This document shows positions 17,676-26,617 of a DNA stretch of 36,510 bases, piece by piece. Location of the stretch: the NCBI GenBank assembly GCA_903896015.1, contig CAITWF010000084.1, positions 1 to 36,510 on the forward strand. Direction: 5' to 3'. The notes beneath the pieces are model-generated. The model ran no database searches. It saw only the letters and a list, made by a program, of their open reading frames with translations, and had not been told where the DNA came from. Positions within the stretch are counted from its first letter, which is position 1; each line of letters begins with the position of its first letter. The position numbers and the translations under genes were made by a program. This stretch comes from an uncultured Opitutia bacterium. GTDB taxonomy: Bacteria; Verrucomicrobiota; Verrucomicrobiia; Opitutales; Opitutaceae.

Positions 17676-18218
17676 ATGACGAAAAATCTTTTCCCCTTCG
17701 CCAAGTCCGCCGCGTGCGCGCTCGCGGTTTCCGCCGCGGCCTTCGCCGGCCCGTTCTATCCCGAGGGCACGACGACACTGCATTTCGCCTTCGAAGGCAG
17801 TCCGAACGGCGACCGCCCCATCGTGCGGCCGCCGGCGACCTACTACGTCGAGGATGGTTTTGGTTTCGTCGATTCACCCAACTTGATCGGCACGGCGCTC
17901 GGCGTGACCGCGCCGAAATATTTCCGCTTCGACGTCAATCTCCCCGCCGGCACCTACGACATCAGCGTCACGCTCGGCGGCACGCGCGATGAATCAGTCA
18001 CGAGCACCAAGGCCGAGAACCATCAGCCAATGGTGTCCGACGTCCACGTCGCTCGCGGAGAGAGGGCCGTGAAAACCTTCACCGTCACCGTCAAACGCGG
18101 CGCCGCCGGCGATCAGTCGCTCGAAGGCGACGGACGCCTCACGCTCGAATTTGAAGGCACCAATCCGTCGCTGATGAAACTCGACATCAAACCAAGCGCG
18201 AAGCCAGCGACTGAGTAG
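17676..18218 (+). CDS. N-terminal beta-sandwich of a rhamnogalacturonan acetylesterase-like protein, catalytic domain missing
   Basis: 180 aa from the ATG at 17676, 13 bases after the propeller gene, with a signal peptide (KSAACALAVSAAAFA). The body (FEGSPNGDRPIVRPPATYYVEDGFGFVDSPN in part; GTYDISVTLGG; FEGTNPSLMKLDI) matches the beta-sandwich that in these bacteria precedes a GDSL/SGNH esterase domain of the CE12 type, where the next residues would lead into a GDST catalytic block. Here the frame stops just after KPSAKPATE and no GDSx, GxND or DxxH motif follows. Beyond the stop lies unrelated sequence and then the antisense GH106 relic, so the gene appears cut at its 3' side. Inference: a broken acetylesterase, or a stand-alone binding domain. 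Confidence 0.6.
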   Translation: MTKNLFPFAKSAACALAVSAAAFAGPFYPEGTTTLHFAFEGSPNGDRPIVRPPATYYVEDGFGFVDSPNLIGTALGVTAPKYFRFDVNLPAGTYDISVTLGGTRDESVTSTKAENHQPMVSDVHVARGERAVKTFTVTVKRGAAGDQSLEGDGRLTLEFEGTNPSLMKLDIKPSAKPATE

Positions 18219-18296
18219 AGTAAGAAGGTGAGTGGTGTCGGCCGGCGGGCGGGCCAAAGGACCTTGGTTGCCGTAATCTCTCTCTGCGCGCGGCAT

Positions 18297-18511
18297 TTGG
18301 CGTGGATGCGTTCGATGTCCGCGATGATACGCGCTTTGGTCTGCGGGCCGCCTCAAATGGCCCAATGGATCGCGCCGTATTCCGTGGGCTGCCGGGGAAA
18401 CGCGGCGGCCGCCTCGGCGACAGTCGGCACGGTGGCCTGCCGCCATGGTGGGGCGGCGTGGAGCGTCAACGTCAGGCAAACAAGAATGACAGAGTTTGAG
18501 AGCGTTTCCAT
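18297..18511 (-). pseudogene. Relic of a stand-alone secreted GH106 gene
   Basis: From an ATG at 18511 the minus strand encodes a signal peptide (METLSNSVILVCLTLTLHA) followed by PPWRQATVPTVAEAAAAF and TEYGAIHWAI, then a TGA (18353-18355) exactly where the GH28-GH106 protein has Trp (WAIWGG). After the stop the frame resumes as GGPQTKARIIADIERIHA and homology ends at ~18297, the rest of the gene being absent. Bases 18297-18448 match 3041-3192 with about nine differences in 152 positions (~94% by eye). It therefore carries both a nonsense change and a 3' truncation. It shows that a GH106 enzyme with its own signal peptide existed in this lineage. Confidence 0.8.
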
Positions 18512-18810
18512 CGAGGGGTAGTCAGGATGGATCCGACTGAATGATGGTTCGATGGCGACAACGTTGTCCTGCAAAGTGAAATCGCCGCTAGACGACACGG
18601 GACAAGCAACTGCCTCGTTTGCTGCTGACGGAGGAAACGACTTGGGCGGTCCTGGGAGCGAGTCCGCCGGCAAAGGCCAGCGGGCCGATTCTACTCTGAG
18701 GCGCGGCTTTCTCGCGTCAGTAGAGAGCAGGCGTTGTTGCGATATTCTGTCAGTCACTCCGGCGCCACCACCGATGATGTCGCCGTGAGATCATCGCAAA
18801 AGCCGCTCGA
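18512..18810. other. Intergenic region between the GH106 relic and the PL26-like gene
   Basis: 299 bases. It presumably held the promoter of the former GH106 gene and the 3' end region of the PL26-like operon. A word GCGATATT followed by a TGTC (18735-18750) resembles one at 25390-25402 in the region ahead of the GH29 gene. No gene, RNA or clear terminator seen. Confidence 0.35.
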
Positions 18811-21585
18811 TCAAGGCGCGTCCGGCTTCGGCGCCGCTGGCTGGGCCACCGGTGGGTTCGCTCCCCTTCCCCGGCGTCCCCCGGGATTCGCACCAGGAGC
18901 GAGCGGCGGAAATTCCGCGGGCAACTGATCTCCGACCATGCCGAGCATCGTGATCGTCTCGAGTCCGTTTTGCGCGGCGCCGTTCGTGTTGCCCGGGCCT
19001 TCGTCGATGGGATTCAGCGTGGCCGCGCCCTCGACGTGACGCACGTCGCGTCCGCGTCCGCCGCGACCGGTGCCGAGCAGCGCATCGATCCCGGCCTGTT
19101 TGAACGCGGGATTCTTCGTCTCGTGATAAACGTAGGCGGCGAGCCGGCCGTCGCGCACGAACGCGGCGTCCCCTCCCTCGGTGCCGGTCTTCATGTCGCG
19201 CACGATCGTGTCCCGCGGCGCGCTATAGAGGCGGCAGTATTGCAGCCAGAGTTTGTGCCACGTGGGATCGTCGAGCATCTGGTTCAGTTCGAAGACCACT
19301 TCCGCGCCGCCCATGATCGTCGCGAGATTGTAGGTGCCGGGCTCCTCGCTGAGTTGGTAGAGCTTGCCGGTCGCCGGATCGTAGCCGAAGAGGAGATTTT
19401 TTCCGGTGCGCAGGCCGAGCGGCATCGCGTCGAGGCTTTGGACGCCGGCGAGAATCTTGTCGCGCCACTTCGTGTCGCCGGTGCGCTCCCACTCGGTCAT
19501 CCAGTTGCCAAGAAACGCCAGCCAATCGGGCCCGAGGCGCACGCGCGTCGGCGCGATTTTCTTTTCGGCCGCGGTGATGGGCTGCGCGAGGCGCATCGGG
19601 TCAAACTCGATCGTCTTGTAGTCGGCGTTGAGCATTTCGCGCATCACGTCGCCCACGCGCTCGTCGGTCGTGAGGTAATAATAGAAGCGGCGGTAGCCCG
19701 CCTGGCTGATGCGCGCTTCCTTCGCGCCGTCGCCCCAGTGGCGGACGTTGTGACGCGAACCGAGGCCGGCGAAGCGTCCGAGGTGATAGCAATCCACTTC
19801 GCCCGTGTGGCGGGTCATCGCCTCGGCCATCCGAAACACGTCGGCGCGGCCCGAGCGCAGAAAACTATACCAGAGCCACATGTCGGTCCCGAGTTCGGAA
19901 TTGTCCCACGCCATGCCGCCGAGGTCGTAGCGCCACTCGTGGCGGTCCTCGTCGTAGGAATGGCGCACGTCGCCGAAATCCCAGAAGCCATACCAGTGGT
20001 GCTGCTCGGGCTGCGTGAGATAAAAATTCAACGTGGTCGCGAGTCGCTGCTCGATCGCAGCCTTCACGGGCGTCGATTTGTCCTCGAGGCCCCATAGGCC
20101 AAACGCCTGCGCCGACTGCAAATACTGCGGCGTGCAAACCAGCACCGGCGGCGTGGCGCCGACCTGCGCGAACTTCACGGTCTCGTCCTTCGTCGGCACA
20201 CTCGCGGTCGGAAACAGCGTCAACTCGCTCGTGCGCGCGACGCCGGTCGCGGTGCTGAAGCCGGGCTGCACATCCTCGTAAACCGACTCGAGGCCGTGCG
20301 CGTGCGTGTCGTAGTGCCGCAAGTCCATGCCGGGCGCATCGGGCGACCAGAGCCACACCGTCAGCTCCGCCTCGCCGGCGCCGGCGTGTCGCACTTCGAG
20401 CGACGCGGGATACGACTGCCAGAAATTTTTCAAACTGACGCCGAGCCCGCCGCTCACATCGCCAACGAAGACGTGACCCGAGGCGCGTTTGCCGGCGTTG
20501 GCGAAGAGCCACGTGCTGTCGGCATTCGTGCGCTTCAAGATGGTGAAACCATCGGCGTTGGGCTGGACGAGTTTGAAATCCTCCCACACGGCCCAGTCGG
20601 CGAGCAGGCCCTGGCCGCGGGCGTTGAATTGCTCGCGATTCGGCACGCGCTTGCCGCCGAGCTGCGTCGGATAAATGTCCGCGCCGCCATTCGGGTCGGC
20701 GACGAAACGGCCGCCACGCCCGATCATCGGCTGAATTGGCTCGGCCCAGAGGCCGCCGTTTTCGCCGGAGAAACGCACGTGGCGGTTCTGCACCTGTTCG
20801 CGCATCGGCACGCTGAAGACGACACCGAGCCCGCGGATGAAATCGCGGCTTTCGTCGCCGTCGAAGACAAACGTGTGGACCATCCGCGCCGATTCCTGAC
20901 CCGCGTAGAAATACAGCCGCACCGTGAACGGCAGCCACACGCGGTTACCCTTGGTGCCGACGTGCATGCCCTCGATTTTCGCGACCGCGCGCACGGGGCC
21001 GGACTGCTCGAGCGTGACCTTGTCGACGCGCGTGCGGAAAAGTTCGCGCGACGGCGTGTCCGTCGCGTTGCCATCCGGACCGTCCTGCAACACGCACACG
21101 AGCCGGCCGTCGCGCGCGATTTCGCGGCCGTCGACGGTGATGGCGTCGATGAGATTCGAGCCGTGCATGGGGATAACGAAGTTCGCGCGGCCCGTGTCGA
21201 TCGTGTAGGTCGTGTCGCTGCGGCGGATCGAGATTTTCGCACCGTCAGTGGCCGCGGCGCTCGGCGTGGCGGTGAGTTTGAATTCTCCCGTGGTCGACGG
21301 GCCCGCGACGGTCGCGACGCCGCTCCATTTGAGCGATCCGTCCGGCCAAAACGCGAGCGGCCACGTCTGCACCGGCAGCGCCTTGCCGTCGGCGGTCGTG
21401 AGCGCGAAGGCCTGCGATTTTTGCACGGCGCCGCGCGGCCACGGCACGCCGAAACTGACGCCAACCGCGACGGGCGCCGGCGTGCCGCCAAGCCACGTGA
21501 CGGGCACCGGCGACGAGGGTGCGGCGAAACCGACTGCGGCCGACGCGATCACAACGGAGCTGAGTAATTTGAGTTTCAGTTTCAT
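18811..21585 (-). CDS. Secreted PL26/YetA-like exo-rhamnogalacturonan lyase (PcRGLX family)
   Basis: 924 aa from the ATG at 21585, which starts a clear signal peptide (MKLKLKLLSSVVIASAAVGFA); the open frame upstream is Arg-rich and overlaps the next gene. The N-terminal RIFT-barrel signature of the PcRGLX/YetA group is evident: VPVTWLGG, FGVPWPRGAV, LPVQTWPLAFWPDGSLKWSG. A second barrel and an alpha/alpha toroid follow (HWYGFWDFGDVRHSYD, GGMAWDNSELGTDMWLWYSFLRSG, GDTKWRDKILAG), ending in a Gly/Arg/Pro-rich tail (~885-924). PL26 members release unsaturated disaccharides from rhamnogalacturonan ends by beta-elimination; that is the expected reaction. It is last in a tight same-strand group with the 659-aa protein (38-base gap) and GH29. 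Length fits the family. Confidence 0.8.
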   Translation of the reverse strand: MKLKLKLLSSVVIASAAVGFAAPSSPVPVTWLGGTPAPVAVGVSFGVPWPRGAVQKSQAFALTTADGKALPVQTWPLAFWPDGSLKWSGVATVAGPSTTGEFKLTATPSAAATDGAKISIRRSDTTYTIDTGRANFVIPMHGSNLIDAITVDGREIARDGRLVCVLQDGPDGNATDTPSRELFRTRVDKVTLEQSGPVRAVAKIEGMHVGTKGNRVWLPFTVRLYFYAGQESARMVHTFVFDGDESRDFIRGLGVVFSVPMREQVQNRHVRFSGENGGLWAEPIQPMIGRGGRFVADPNGGADIYPTQLGGKRVPNREQFNARGQGLLADWAVWEDFKLVQPNADGFTILKRTNADSTWLFANAGKRASGHVFVGDVSGGLGVSLKNFWQSYPASLEVRHAGAGEAELTVWLWSPDAPGMDLRHYDTHAHGLESVYEDVQPGFSTATGVARTSELTLFPTASVPTKDETVKFAQVGATPPVLVCTPQYLQSAQAFGLWGLEDKSTPVKAAIEQRLATTLNFYLTQPEQHHWYGFWDFGDVRHSYDEDRHEWRYDLGGMAWDNSELGTDMWLWYSFLRSGRADVFRMAEAMTRHTGEVDCYHLGRFAGLGSRHNVRHWGDGAKEARISQAGYRRFYYYLTTDERVGDVMREMLNADYKTIEFDPMRLAQPITAAEKKIAPTRVRLGPDWLAFLGNWMTEWERTGDTKWRDKILAGVQSLDAMPLGLRTGKNLLFGYDPATGKLYQLSEEPGTYNLATIMGGAEVVFELNQMLDDPTWHKLWLQYCRLYSAPRDTIVRDMKTGTEGGDAAFVRDGRLAAYVYHETKNPAFKQAGIDALLGTGRGGRGRDVRHVEGAATLNPIDEGPGNTNGAAQNGLETITMLGMVGDQLPAEFPPLAPGANPGGRRGRGANPPVAQPAAPKPDAP

Positions 21586-21623
21586 GATGGGGCGTGAATT
21601 GGGTTTTGCGTTTCGGCGCGGGC

Positions 21624-23603
21624 TCACGGATTCGGTTTGGTGAAGAGCCGGTCGTAGTCCATCCAGTGCGCGTTCATGAGATCGATCTTGCGCTTGAGCT
21701 GACCGGCGAGGCCGGGACCGAGCCGCATGATCGTCTCCTCGCCGGCGACGGAAGCGAGATCGAGCAGCGGTTCTTTCGTGCTTTGCAGCAGGCGCTGGAG
21801 CCGGGCGGTGTTGTCGATTTCCTTGCGCGCGGTTTCCAGCAAGTCGGTGCGATCCCAACTGCTCTGCACGCCGAGCACGGCGTTGGGCTCGGGTTTGATG
21901 CCGAGCGATTTCACGCGGTCGAGCTGCGCCTGATAGGCGACCATGTGATCGGCGGAGTGCAGCAGGCAGAGTGCGACCTCGAGACGTTTGCCATAGATTT
22001 CCCAGCGCGCTTTCGCCGCCACGTCGGACGCGGCGTCGCGGATGCGGTGGACGTGACCGAGCGCGCTTTCCACGTCGGGGACGACGGTCTCGATCACGCG
22101 TTGGAACAGCAGTCGCGCGCCGTAGCCGTCAAACATGCGCATACCCTGGATATCGATCAGGTTCTCGGCTTGCTCCTCGTCCTTGGCTTGAAAGAGAAAC
22201 GGCCGGTAATAACTTTTGTCCGCGTCGGTGAGCTCGTCGGGAAACGGCATCATCGGGCGATTGATCCAGCGATTCAGCACATGGCCAAATTGGAGCACGC
22301 TGCCAAAATCAAGCGCGTCGAGCCGGCGATCGGCGTCGTCGAGCAGCAACCAGACGGAGAGCAGCGCATCGGCCTGGGCCTCGCCCGCCTCGGTGGCGGC
22401 AAACGCCCGCAGCCCAGCCAGGCGCTCCACCACGCCGCCGCGCGCACTGGCTTGGGTCGCCTCGACGAGCCGGCCGTTGAATTCCAATTCCGCCTCATCC
22501 GGCCGCAGGCTGATCATGCGGCGGGCGACCGCCGGGCTCGCTGTGGTCTCGGGAGTCCGCTCGGCTTGTTCGTTGGCGAGGCGGCGGGCCGATGCCGGGT
22601 CGGCTCCTGTCCGCGTGGCGGCACGTCCCGCGCGCAGCCAGCGGAGATCAGGAACCGCGAGGCCGACGACCGGATAAAACGCCCCGCGCGCATACGCGTC
22701 GCTCGCGCGCAGGCCTTGGAACGCGCGACCGTCCGGACCCTCGCGACCCGACACGGCGACGCCGCGCGGGAGTTTGTGGACGATGGCTTCGAGCGTCTCC
22801 GGCGAGAACGACGGGATCATCCATTGGCGCGGCGCGACGGGGTTGAGGTTGATCTCAACGTCGTGGCCAGTCGCCTTCGCGGCGTCCTTCAACGCGACGA
22901 GGAATCCGAAAATGCGATCCGCCATCGGGCGATCCTTGCAGTCGCTGTGGCCATTGAGTCCGGGGTAGAGCGCGGGCACCCAGCAAAAGCCGGAGCCGGA
23001 ATCCTGCGTGAGAAAACTGAACGTCTCGATCTCTGGGCAGCGCGTGAGCAGATTTTTCATCGCGACCGCGTAGAGGCGCAGCGTCTCCGGCTGGTCGACG
23101 CACATCGAAAAGCGCGCCGTGCGCGAGCGGTTCGGATGATCGACGCGCGGTCCGCGCAACTGCGGGTAAGCGGTGAAGAACGCCTCGGGCATCACTTGCG
23201 GGATGTTCGCGGCCCAGTGCGCCTTCAGGCCGAGCCGACGGAGAATCTTGCAACGCTCCTCGATCAGCGCGGCGACGCGCCGGCCGTAGTTCATGTCGAC
23301 GAACGGTTCGACCTCCGGGGCGGGGAACAGTTTGAAAAAATCCGGCCGCTGGATGAACCACGCCGGATAGGGATCGCCCGGCGGTTGAAACTGCCACTGT
23401 GAAGTCGGCAGTCCGTCGGTGATCGGCACGTGCGTTGCACCGAGCCGTTTCGCGAGCGTGGCCTTCCGCTCGAACGTCGCGAGTTCGGCCGCGTCATTCG
23501 CCGCATCGGCGGAGGAATCGGCGGCGCGTGCGGGCGCGGCGACGGCGAGCCAGGCGAGAATGAGGACGAAACTGGAGACGAAGGGATGGCGGAGATTCTT
23601 CAT
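21624..23603 (-). CDS. Secreted protein of unrecognised family, probably a TIM-barrel hydrolase
   Basis: 659 aa with a signal peptide (hydrophobic 9-27, APARA). I do not recognise a named family. Visible: FVDMNYGRRVAALIEERCKILRRLGLKAHW, FSMCVDQPETLRLYAVAMKNLL, then FSFLTQDSGSGFCW and LYPGLNGHSDC, a layout like the barrel strands of GH67/DUF4838-type glycoside hydrolases, where acidic residues after strands are catalytic. The C-terminal third (~430-650) is helical and charged. It sits between GH29 (43-base gap) and the PL26-like lyase (38-base gap), so it is almost certainly co-transcribed with enzymes for pectin breakdown. Candidate role: a glycosidase or glucuronidase for the same glycan. 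Evidence for this is context plus weak fold resemblance only. Confidence 0.65.
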   Translation of the reverse strand: MKNLRHPFVSSFVLILAWLAVAAPARAADSSADAANDAAELATFERKATLAKRLGATHVPITDGLPTSQWQFQPPGDPYPAWFIQRPDFFKLFPAPEVEPFVDMNYGRRVAALIEERCKILRRLGLKAHWAANIPQVMPEAFFTAYPQLRGPRVDHPNRSRTARFSMCVDQPETLRLYAVAMKNLLTRCPEIETFSFLTQDSGSGFCWVPALYPGLNGHSDCKDRPMADRIFGFLVALKDAAKATGHDVEINLNPVAPRQWMIPSFSPETLEAIVHKLPRGVAVSGREGPDGRAFQGLRASDAYARGAFYPVVGLAVPDLRWLRAGRAATRTGADPASARRLANEQAERTPETTASPAVARRMISLRPDEAELEFNGRLVEATQASARGGVVERLAGLRAFAATEAGEAQADALLSVWLLLDDADRRLDALDFGSVLQFGHVLNRWINRPMMPFPDELTDADKSYYRPFLFQAKDEEQAENLIDIQGMRMFDGYGARLLFQRVIETVVPDVESALGHVHRIRDAASDVAAKARWEIYGKRLEVALCLLHSADHMVAYQAQLDRVKSLGIKPEPNAVLGVQSSWDRTDLLETARKEIDNTARLQRLLQSTKEPLLDLASVAGEETIMRLGPGLAGQLKRKIDLMNAHWMDYDRLFTKPNP

Positions 23604-23646
23604 GGCGAGGGTTTCAAAAGGAAAGTGCGCGAACGTTCCCGCGGAC

Positions 23647-25242
23647 TCACGCGGTCGCGAGCCCGGCGATCTTCAGGGTGAACGCATGCTCGCACGGCGG
23701 CGCCGGCGGGAGCTGCACGACAAGACCGCGCGCGTCGTGTTTCCACGCGAGCTTTCCGCCGTAGCCGATGAGGGAGACGTTTTCGATTTTGCCGACGACG
23801 TCCGCGTTCGTTGTCGCGAGCGGGGCGATGATAAATTCCTTTTCCGGCCAGCCCATGACGAACGCGTAGAGCGTCGCGCCCTTCGTCGTGAAGCGGACTT
23901 CCTCGGCGGTAAAATCCTTGCGGCTGTTTTCGTTGAACCGCACGCCGGGCGCGGGCGGCGGGATGTGCGAGCCAGGGCCGTCGCCGAACGTCTTCCACGG
24001 GCGTGTCGCGTAGATCGCCTCGCTGTTCACCGCCATCCACGCGGTGATGGCCTCAAGGATTTTGAGTTCCTGTGCGTCGGGTGCGCCGCTGTTGGGGAGT
24101 GGGAAATTCAGGAGGAGGTTGCCGTTGCGGCTGACGATGTCGACGAGCAGGTCGATCACGCGCTTGGGCGTCTTGTAGCGCGCGCGGGTGTCGTAGTGCC
24201 AGTTGCCGATGCAGGTGTCGGTCTGCCACGGCCGCGGCCAGATGCCTTCGATCACGCCGCGCTCCATGTCGAGCACGCACAGGCCGGCGGCGGAGTCGGG
24301 GCGGCTCTTGCTGTTGTAGACGGCCTCGACCTTGCCGCCGTGTTTGCGGGCGCTGAGGTTGTAATGCAGTGCGACGAGCGCGAGGCCTTCGTCGCCGAAC
24401 GGAATTCCGCCGTCGGTGTAGAGCAGATCGGGCTCGTAGTTCGTGACGAGGTCGGTGATTCGGTCGAAATAATTTTTGCGCCACGAGTCCGGTCCGCCGC
24501 GGCTCATCGCCATCTGCGCAGTCGCGGCCTTTTCGGCGAAGTCGGCGGGCTGTCCGCGATAGTCGTGGTAGAGATCGGCCCATTGCGGATCGGCACCGTC
24601 GTAAAGCACGCCGGCGAGCGGGCCATTCTTGTCGGCGAGGTGCGAGGTGCCGAACCACGTGTAACTGTTCGAGAGGTGCTCGCTCACGCCGAAACGCAGG
24701 CCGTGCTTCGCGGCGGCGGCGCGCCAGAGACCGACGATGTCCTTCTTCGGGCCGCTCGCGACGGCGTTCCAACGCGGCTGGTATTTCGAGTTCCACAGGT
24801 CGAAGCCGTCATGGTGGACGCCCATCGTGACGTAGTATTTCGCGCCGGCTTTCTTGTAGAGCCCCATCAGGTGGTCGGGGCCGAACTCGGCGGCCTTCCA
24901 CGAGGCAATGACGTCCTTGAAGCCGGCCTTCGATGGGTGGCCATATTTCGCGACGTGGTATTTGTATTGCGGCTCGGTCTCCACATACATGCGGCGCGCA
25001 TACCAGTCGCCATACTCGGCGGCAGATTGCGGGCCCCAGTGATTCCAGATGCCGAACTTCGCGTCGCGAAACCAAGCGGGCACCTGATAGGTGTTGAGCG
25101 ATTCGCGGGTGGACAGAAACGGCCCGGTCGGCGGGGCGGTGTTAGCGGCGCTTTCGCGCTGGCCGAGCGAGGAACAGGCCGCGCTGCCGAGCAGCGGACT
25201 GGCGGCGAGGAGCTTGAGGGCGGTGCGACGGGTGATTTTCAT
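23647..25242 (-). CDS. GH29 alpha-L-fucosidase-like enzyme, exported by a Tat-type signal
   Basis: 531 aa. The N-terminus TRRTALKLLAASPLLGSAAC has twin arginines, a hydrophobic stretch and a Cys, so it is a Tat substrate and possibly a lipoprotein (the lipobox SAAC is not perfect). The GH29 TIM barrel covers ~55-390: WFRDAKFGIWNHWGP, AKYYVTMGVHHDGFDLWNS, LLYTDGGIPFG with the likely nucleophile D277, and NGNLLLNFPL. A C-terminal beta-sandwich follows (~410-531). GH29 enzymes release alpha-linked L-fucose with retention; pectin side chains carry such residues. The acid/base residue is not conserved across GH29 and cannot be named. First gene of the operon with the 659-aa protein and the PL26-like lyase. 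Confidence 0.85.
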   Translation of the reverse strand: MKITRRTALKLLAASPLLGSAACSSLGQRESAANTAPPTGPFLSTRESLNTYQVPAWFRDAKFGIWNHWGPQSAAEYGDWYARRMYVETEPQYKYHVAKYGHPSKAGFKDVIASWKAAEFGPDHLMGLYKKAGAKYYVTMGVHHDGFDLWNSKYQPRWNAVASGPKKDIVGLWRAAAAKHGLRFGVSEHLSNSYTWFGTSHLADKNGPLAGVLYDGADPQWADLYHDYRGQPADFAEKAATAQMAMSRGGPDSWRKNYFDRITDLVTNYEPDLLYTDGGIPFGDEGLALVALHYNLSARKHGGKVEAVYNSKSRPDSAAGLCVLDMERGVIEGIWPRPWQTDTCIGNWHYDTRARYKTPKRVIDLLVDIVSRNGNLLLNFPLPNSGAPDAQELKILEAITAWMAVNSEAIYATRPWKTFGDGPGSHIPPPAPGVRFNENSRKDFTAEEVRFTTKGATLYAFVMGWPEKEFIIAPLATTNADVVGKIENVSLIGYGGKLAWKHDARGLVVQLPPAPPCEHAFTLKIAGLATA

Positions 25243-25572
25243 GGGGTGATGGGATGGCCACTGAAGAAAAAAGGGGAAATCGGCGCGGCGGGCGCACAGG
25301 ACGCATCAACGCGACGAAGCCGGCGGGCGCGATCTACCTGACGTCGAAGGCCTCCGTCGTAAGGCCGAAAGAGGCGGCAACGCAATGGTCGCGATATTGT
25401 CGGCTGGGCGCGGCACGAGAGCGACTCGCCATCTTGCCGGCCGAAGGAGTCGCCGCTTTGACTTACGCGGGTCCGGCAGAGTCTGAATCTCCCGACATCC
25501 TCGGCGCGAGATGCACGACAACTTTCGGGTCGTAAGCGCGTCATTGCAGCGTTCTCTCGTCTCCACCCCACG
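25243..25572. promoter_or_regulatory. Divergent promoter region between GH29 and the CE1-like esterase
   Basis: 330 bases separate two outward-facing start codons, so promoters for both the GH29 operon and the esterase must lie here. The word GCGATATTGTC (25390-25400) resembles 18736-18748 upstream of the GH106 relic. No confident -35/-10 boxes, RNA gene or small frame seen. Confidence 0.45.
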
Positions 25573-26589
25573 ATGAAATCCCTTTCTTGCCACCTGTTTC
25601 TCATTCTCGCGGCCGTAACGACGGGTTGGGCCGCTGAGCCTGCACCCGCGCCGACTCCTCCGAGCGTCGCACCCGCGCCCGCCGCGCCGCCTGCGGGACG
25701 ACCGGCGCGTCCGCAGGCTCCGGCAGGTGCCGACGACTATGTGCTCGGGCCCGACTCGCGGGTGCAGCCCGGCGTGCCGCAGGGCACGTGGGAAAAATAC
25801 CGCTGGGACAAGAGCGAGATTTTTCCGAACACGGTGCGCGAGGTCTGGCTTTACGTTCCCGCGCAATACGACCCGAAGGTGCCCGCCTGCCTCATGGTCC
25901 TTCAGGACGGCCCGCGCCAATACGCCGCCCGCGAGCGGACCGACGCGGGCAACCGCGCGCGCCAGACGCTCGAATACGCCACACCCAACGTCCTCGACAA
26001 CCTCATCGCGCGGAAAGAGCTGCCGGTAATCATCACTGTCTTCATCAACCCGGGCAGCACGGCGATCGATGCGAACGGCCGGCCGGACTTCGCCAACCGC
26101 AGCGTCGAATACGATTCGGTGGCGGACAACTACTCGCAGTTTATCGCCAAGGAAATTCTCCCGTCCATCGAGGCGAAATACAATCTCCGCAAAGATCCGG
26201 CCGGCCGCGCGATTGGCGGCATCAGTTCGGGCGCGATCTGTGCGTTCACGGTGGCGTGGAATCATCCTGACTGGTTCGGCAAGGTCATCAGCGATGTCGG
26301 CAGCTTCACCAACCTCCGGGGCGGCCACGTCTATCCGCAGCTCATCCGCGAAGCGCCGAAGAAGCCGCTGCGCATTCATCTTCAGGACGGCATCTACGAC
26401 AACCGCTCCCCGCAGGATCCGGAGCGCGATTGGTTTCTCCAAAACCGCCTGATGAGCGAGGCGCTGACGGAGAAACTCTACGATGTGCAATACGTGCTCG
26501 GCCACGGCATCCACAGCAGCAAGCACGGCGGCGCCATCTTTCCGCAGACGCTGCGCTGGATCTGGCGTGACGAGGTGCCGAAGCAGTAG
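25573..26589 (+). CDS. Secreted CE1-like esterase (esterase D / enterochelin-esterase fold)
   Basis: 338 aa with a signal peptide (1-20, GWAAEP) and a Pro/Ala-rich linker (~22-55). The alpha/beta-hydrolase domain (~60-335) has REVWLYVPAQYD, a nucleophile elbow GISSG with S218, PSIEAKYNL ahead of it, and a late YVLGHGIHSSKHGG with H311, H314 or H318 as the catalytic His. This is the PF00756 esterase fold that includes CE1 feruloyl and acetyl esterases. Expected role: removing ester groups from plant polysaccharides so that the neighbouring glycosidases and lyases can act. It is transcribed alone, divergent from GH29 and convergent with the DUF1552 gene. Substrate cannot be read from sequence. 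Confidence 0.8.
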   Translation: MKSLSCHLFLILAAVTTGWAAEPAPAPTPPSVAPAPAAPPAGRPARPQAPAGADDYVLGPDSRVQPGVPQGTWEKYRWDKSEIFPNTVREVWLYVPAQYDPKVPACLMVLQDGPRQYAARERTDAGNRARQTLEYATPNVLDNLIARKELPVIITVFINPGSTAIDANGRPDFANRSVEYDSVADNYSQFIAKEILPSIEAKYNLRKDPAGRAIGGISSGAICAFTVAWNHPDWFGKVISDVGSFTNLRGGHVYPQLIREAPKKPLRIHLQDGIYDNRSPQDPERDWFLQNRLMSEALTEKLYDVQYVLGHGIHSSKHGGAIFPQTLRWIWRDEVPKQ

Positions 26590-26617
26590 AGCCCGGTCGT
26601 CCACGCTTGGTCGGGCT
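26590..26617. terminator. Shared terminator hairpin between convergent genes
   Basis: AGCCCG (26590-26595) and CGGGCT (26612-26617) form a stem with a 16-base loop in the 27-base gap between the stops of the esterase (+) and the DUF1552 gene (-); its right arm reaches the latter's stop codon. Likely works in both directions. Confidence 0.55.

Noticed and set aside
21594-23402. 602-codon plus-strand open frame
   Set aside because: Antisense to the 659-aa secreted protein, low-complexity composition and no recognisable domain.
23419-25341. 640-codon plus-strand open frame
   Set aside because: Antisense to the GH29 gene, which has clear motifs and a signal peptide; the plus frame has none.
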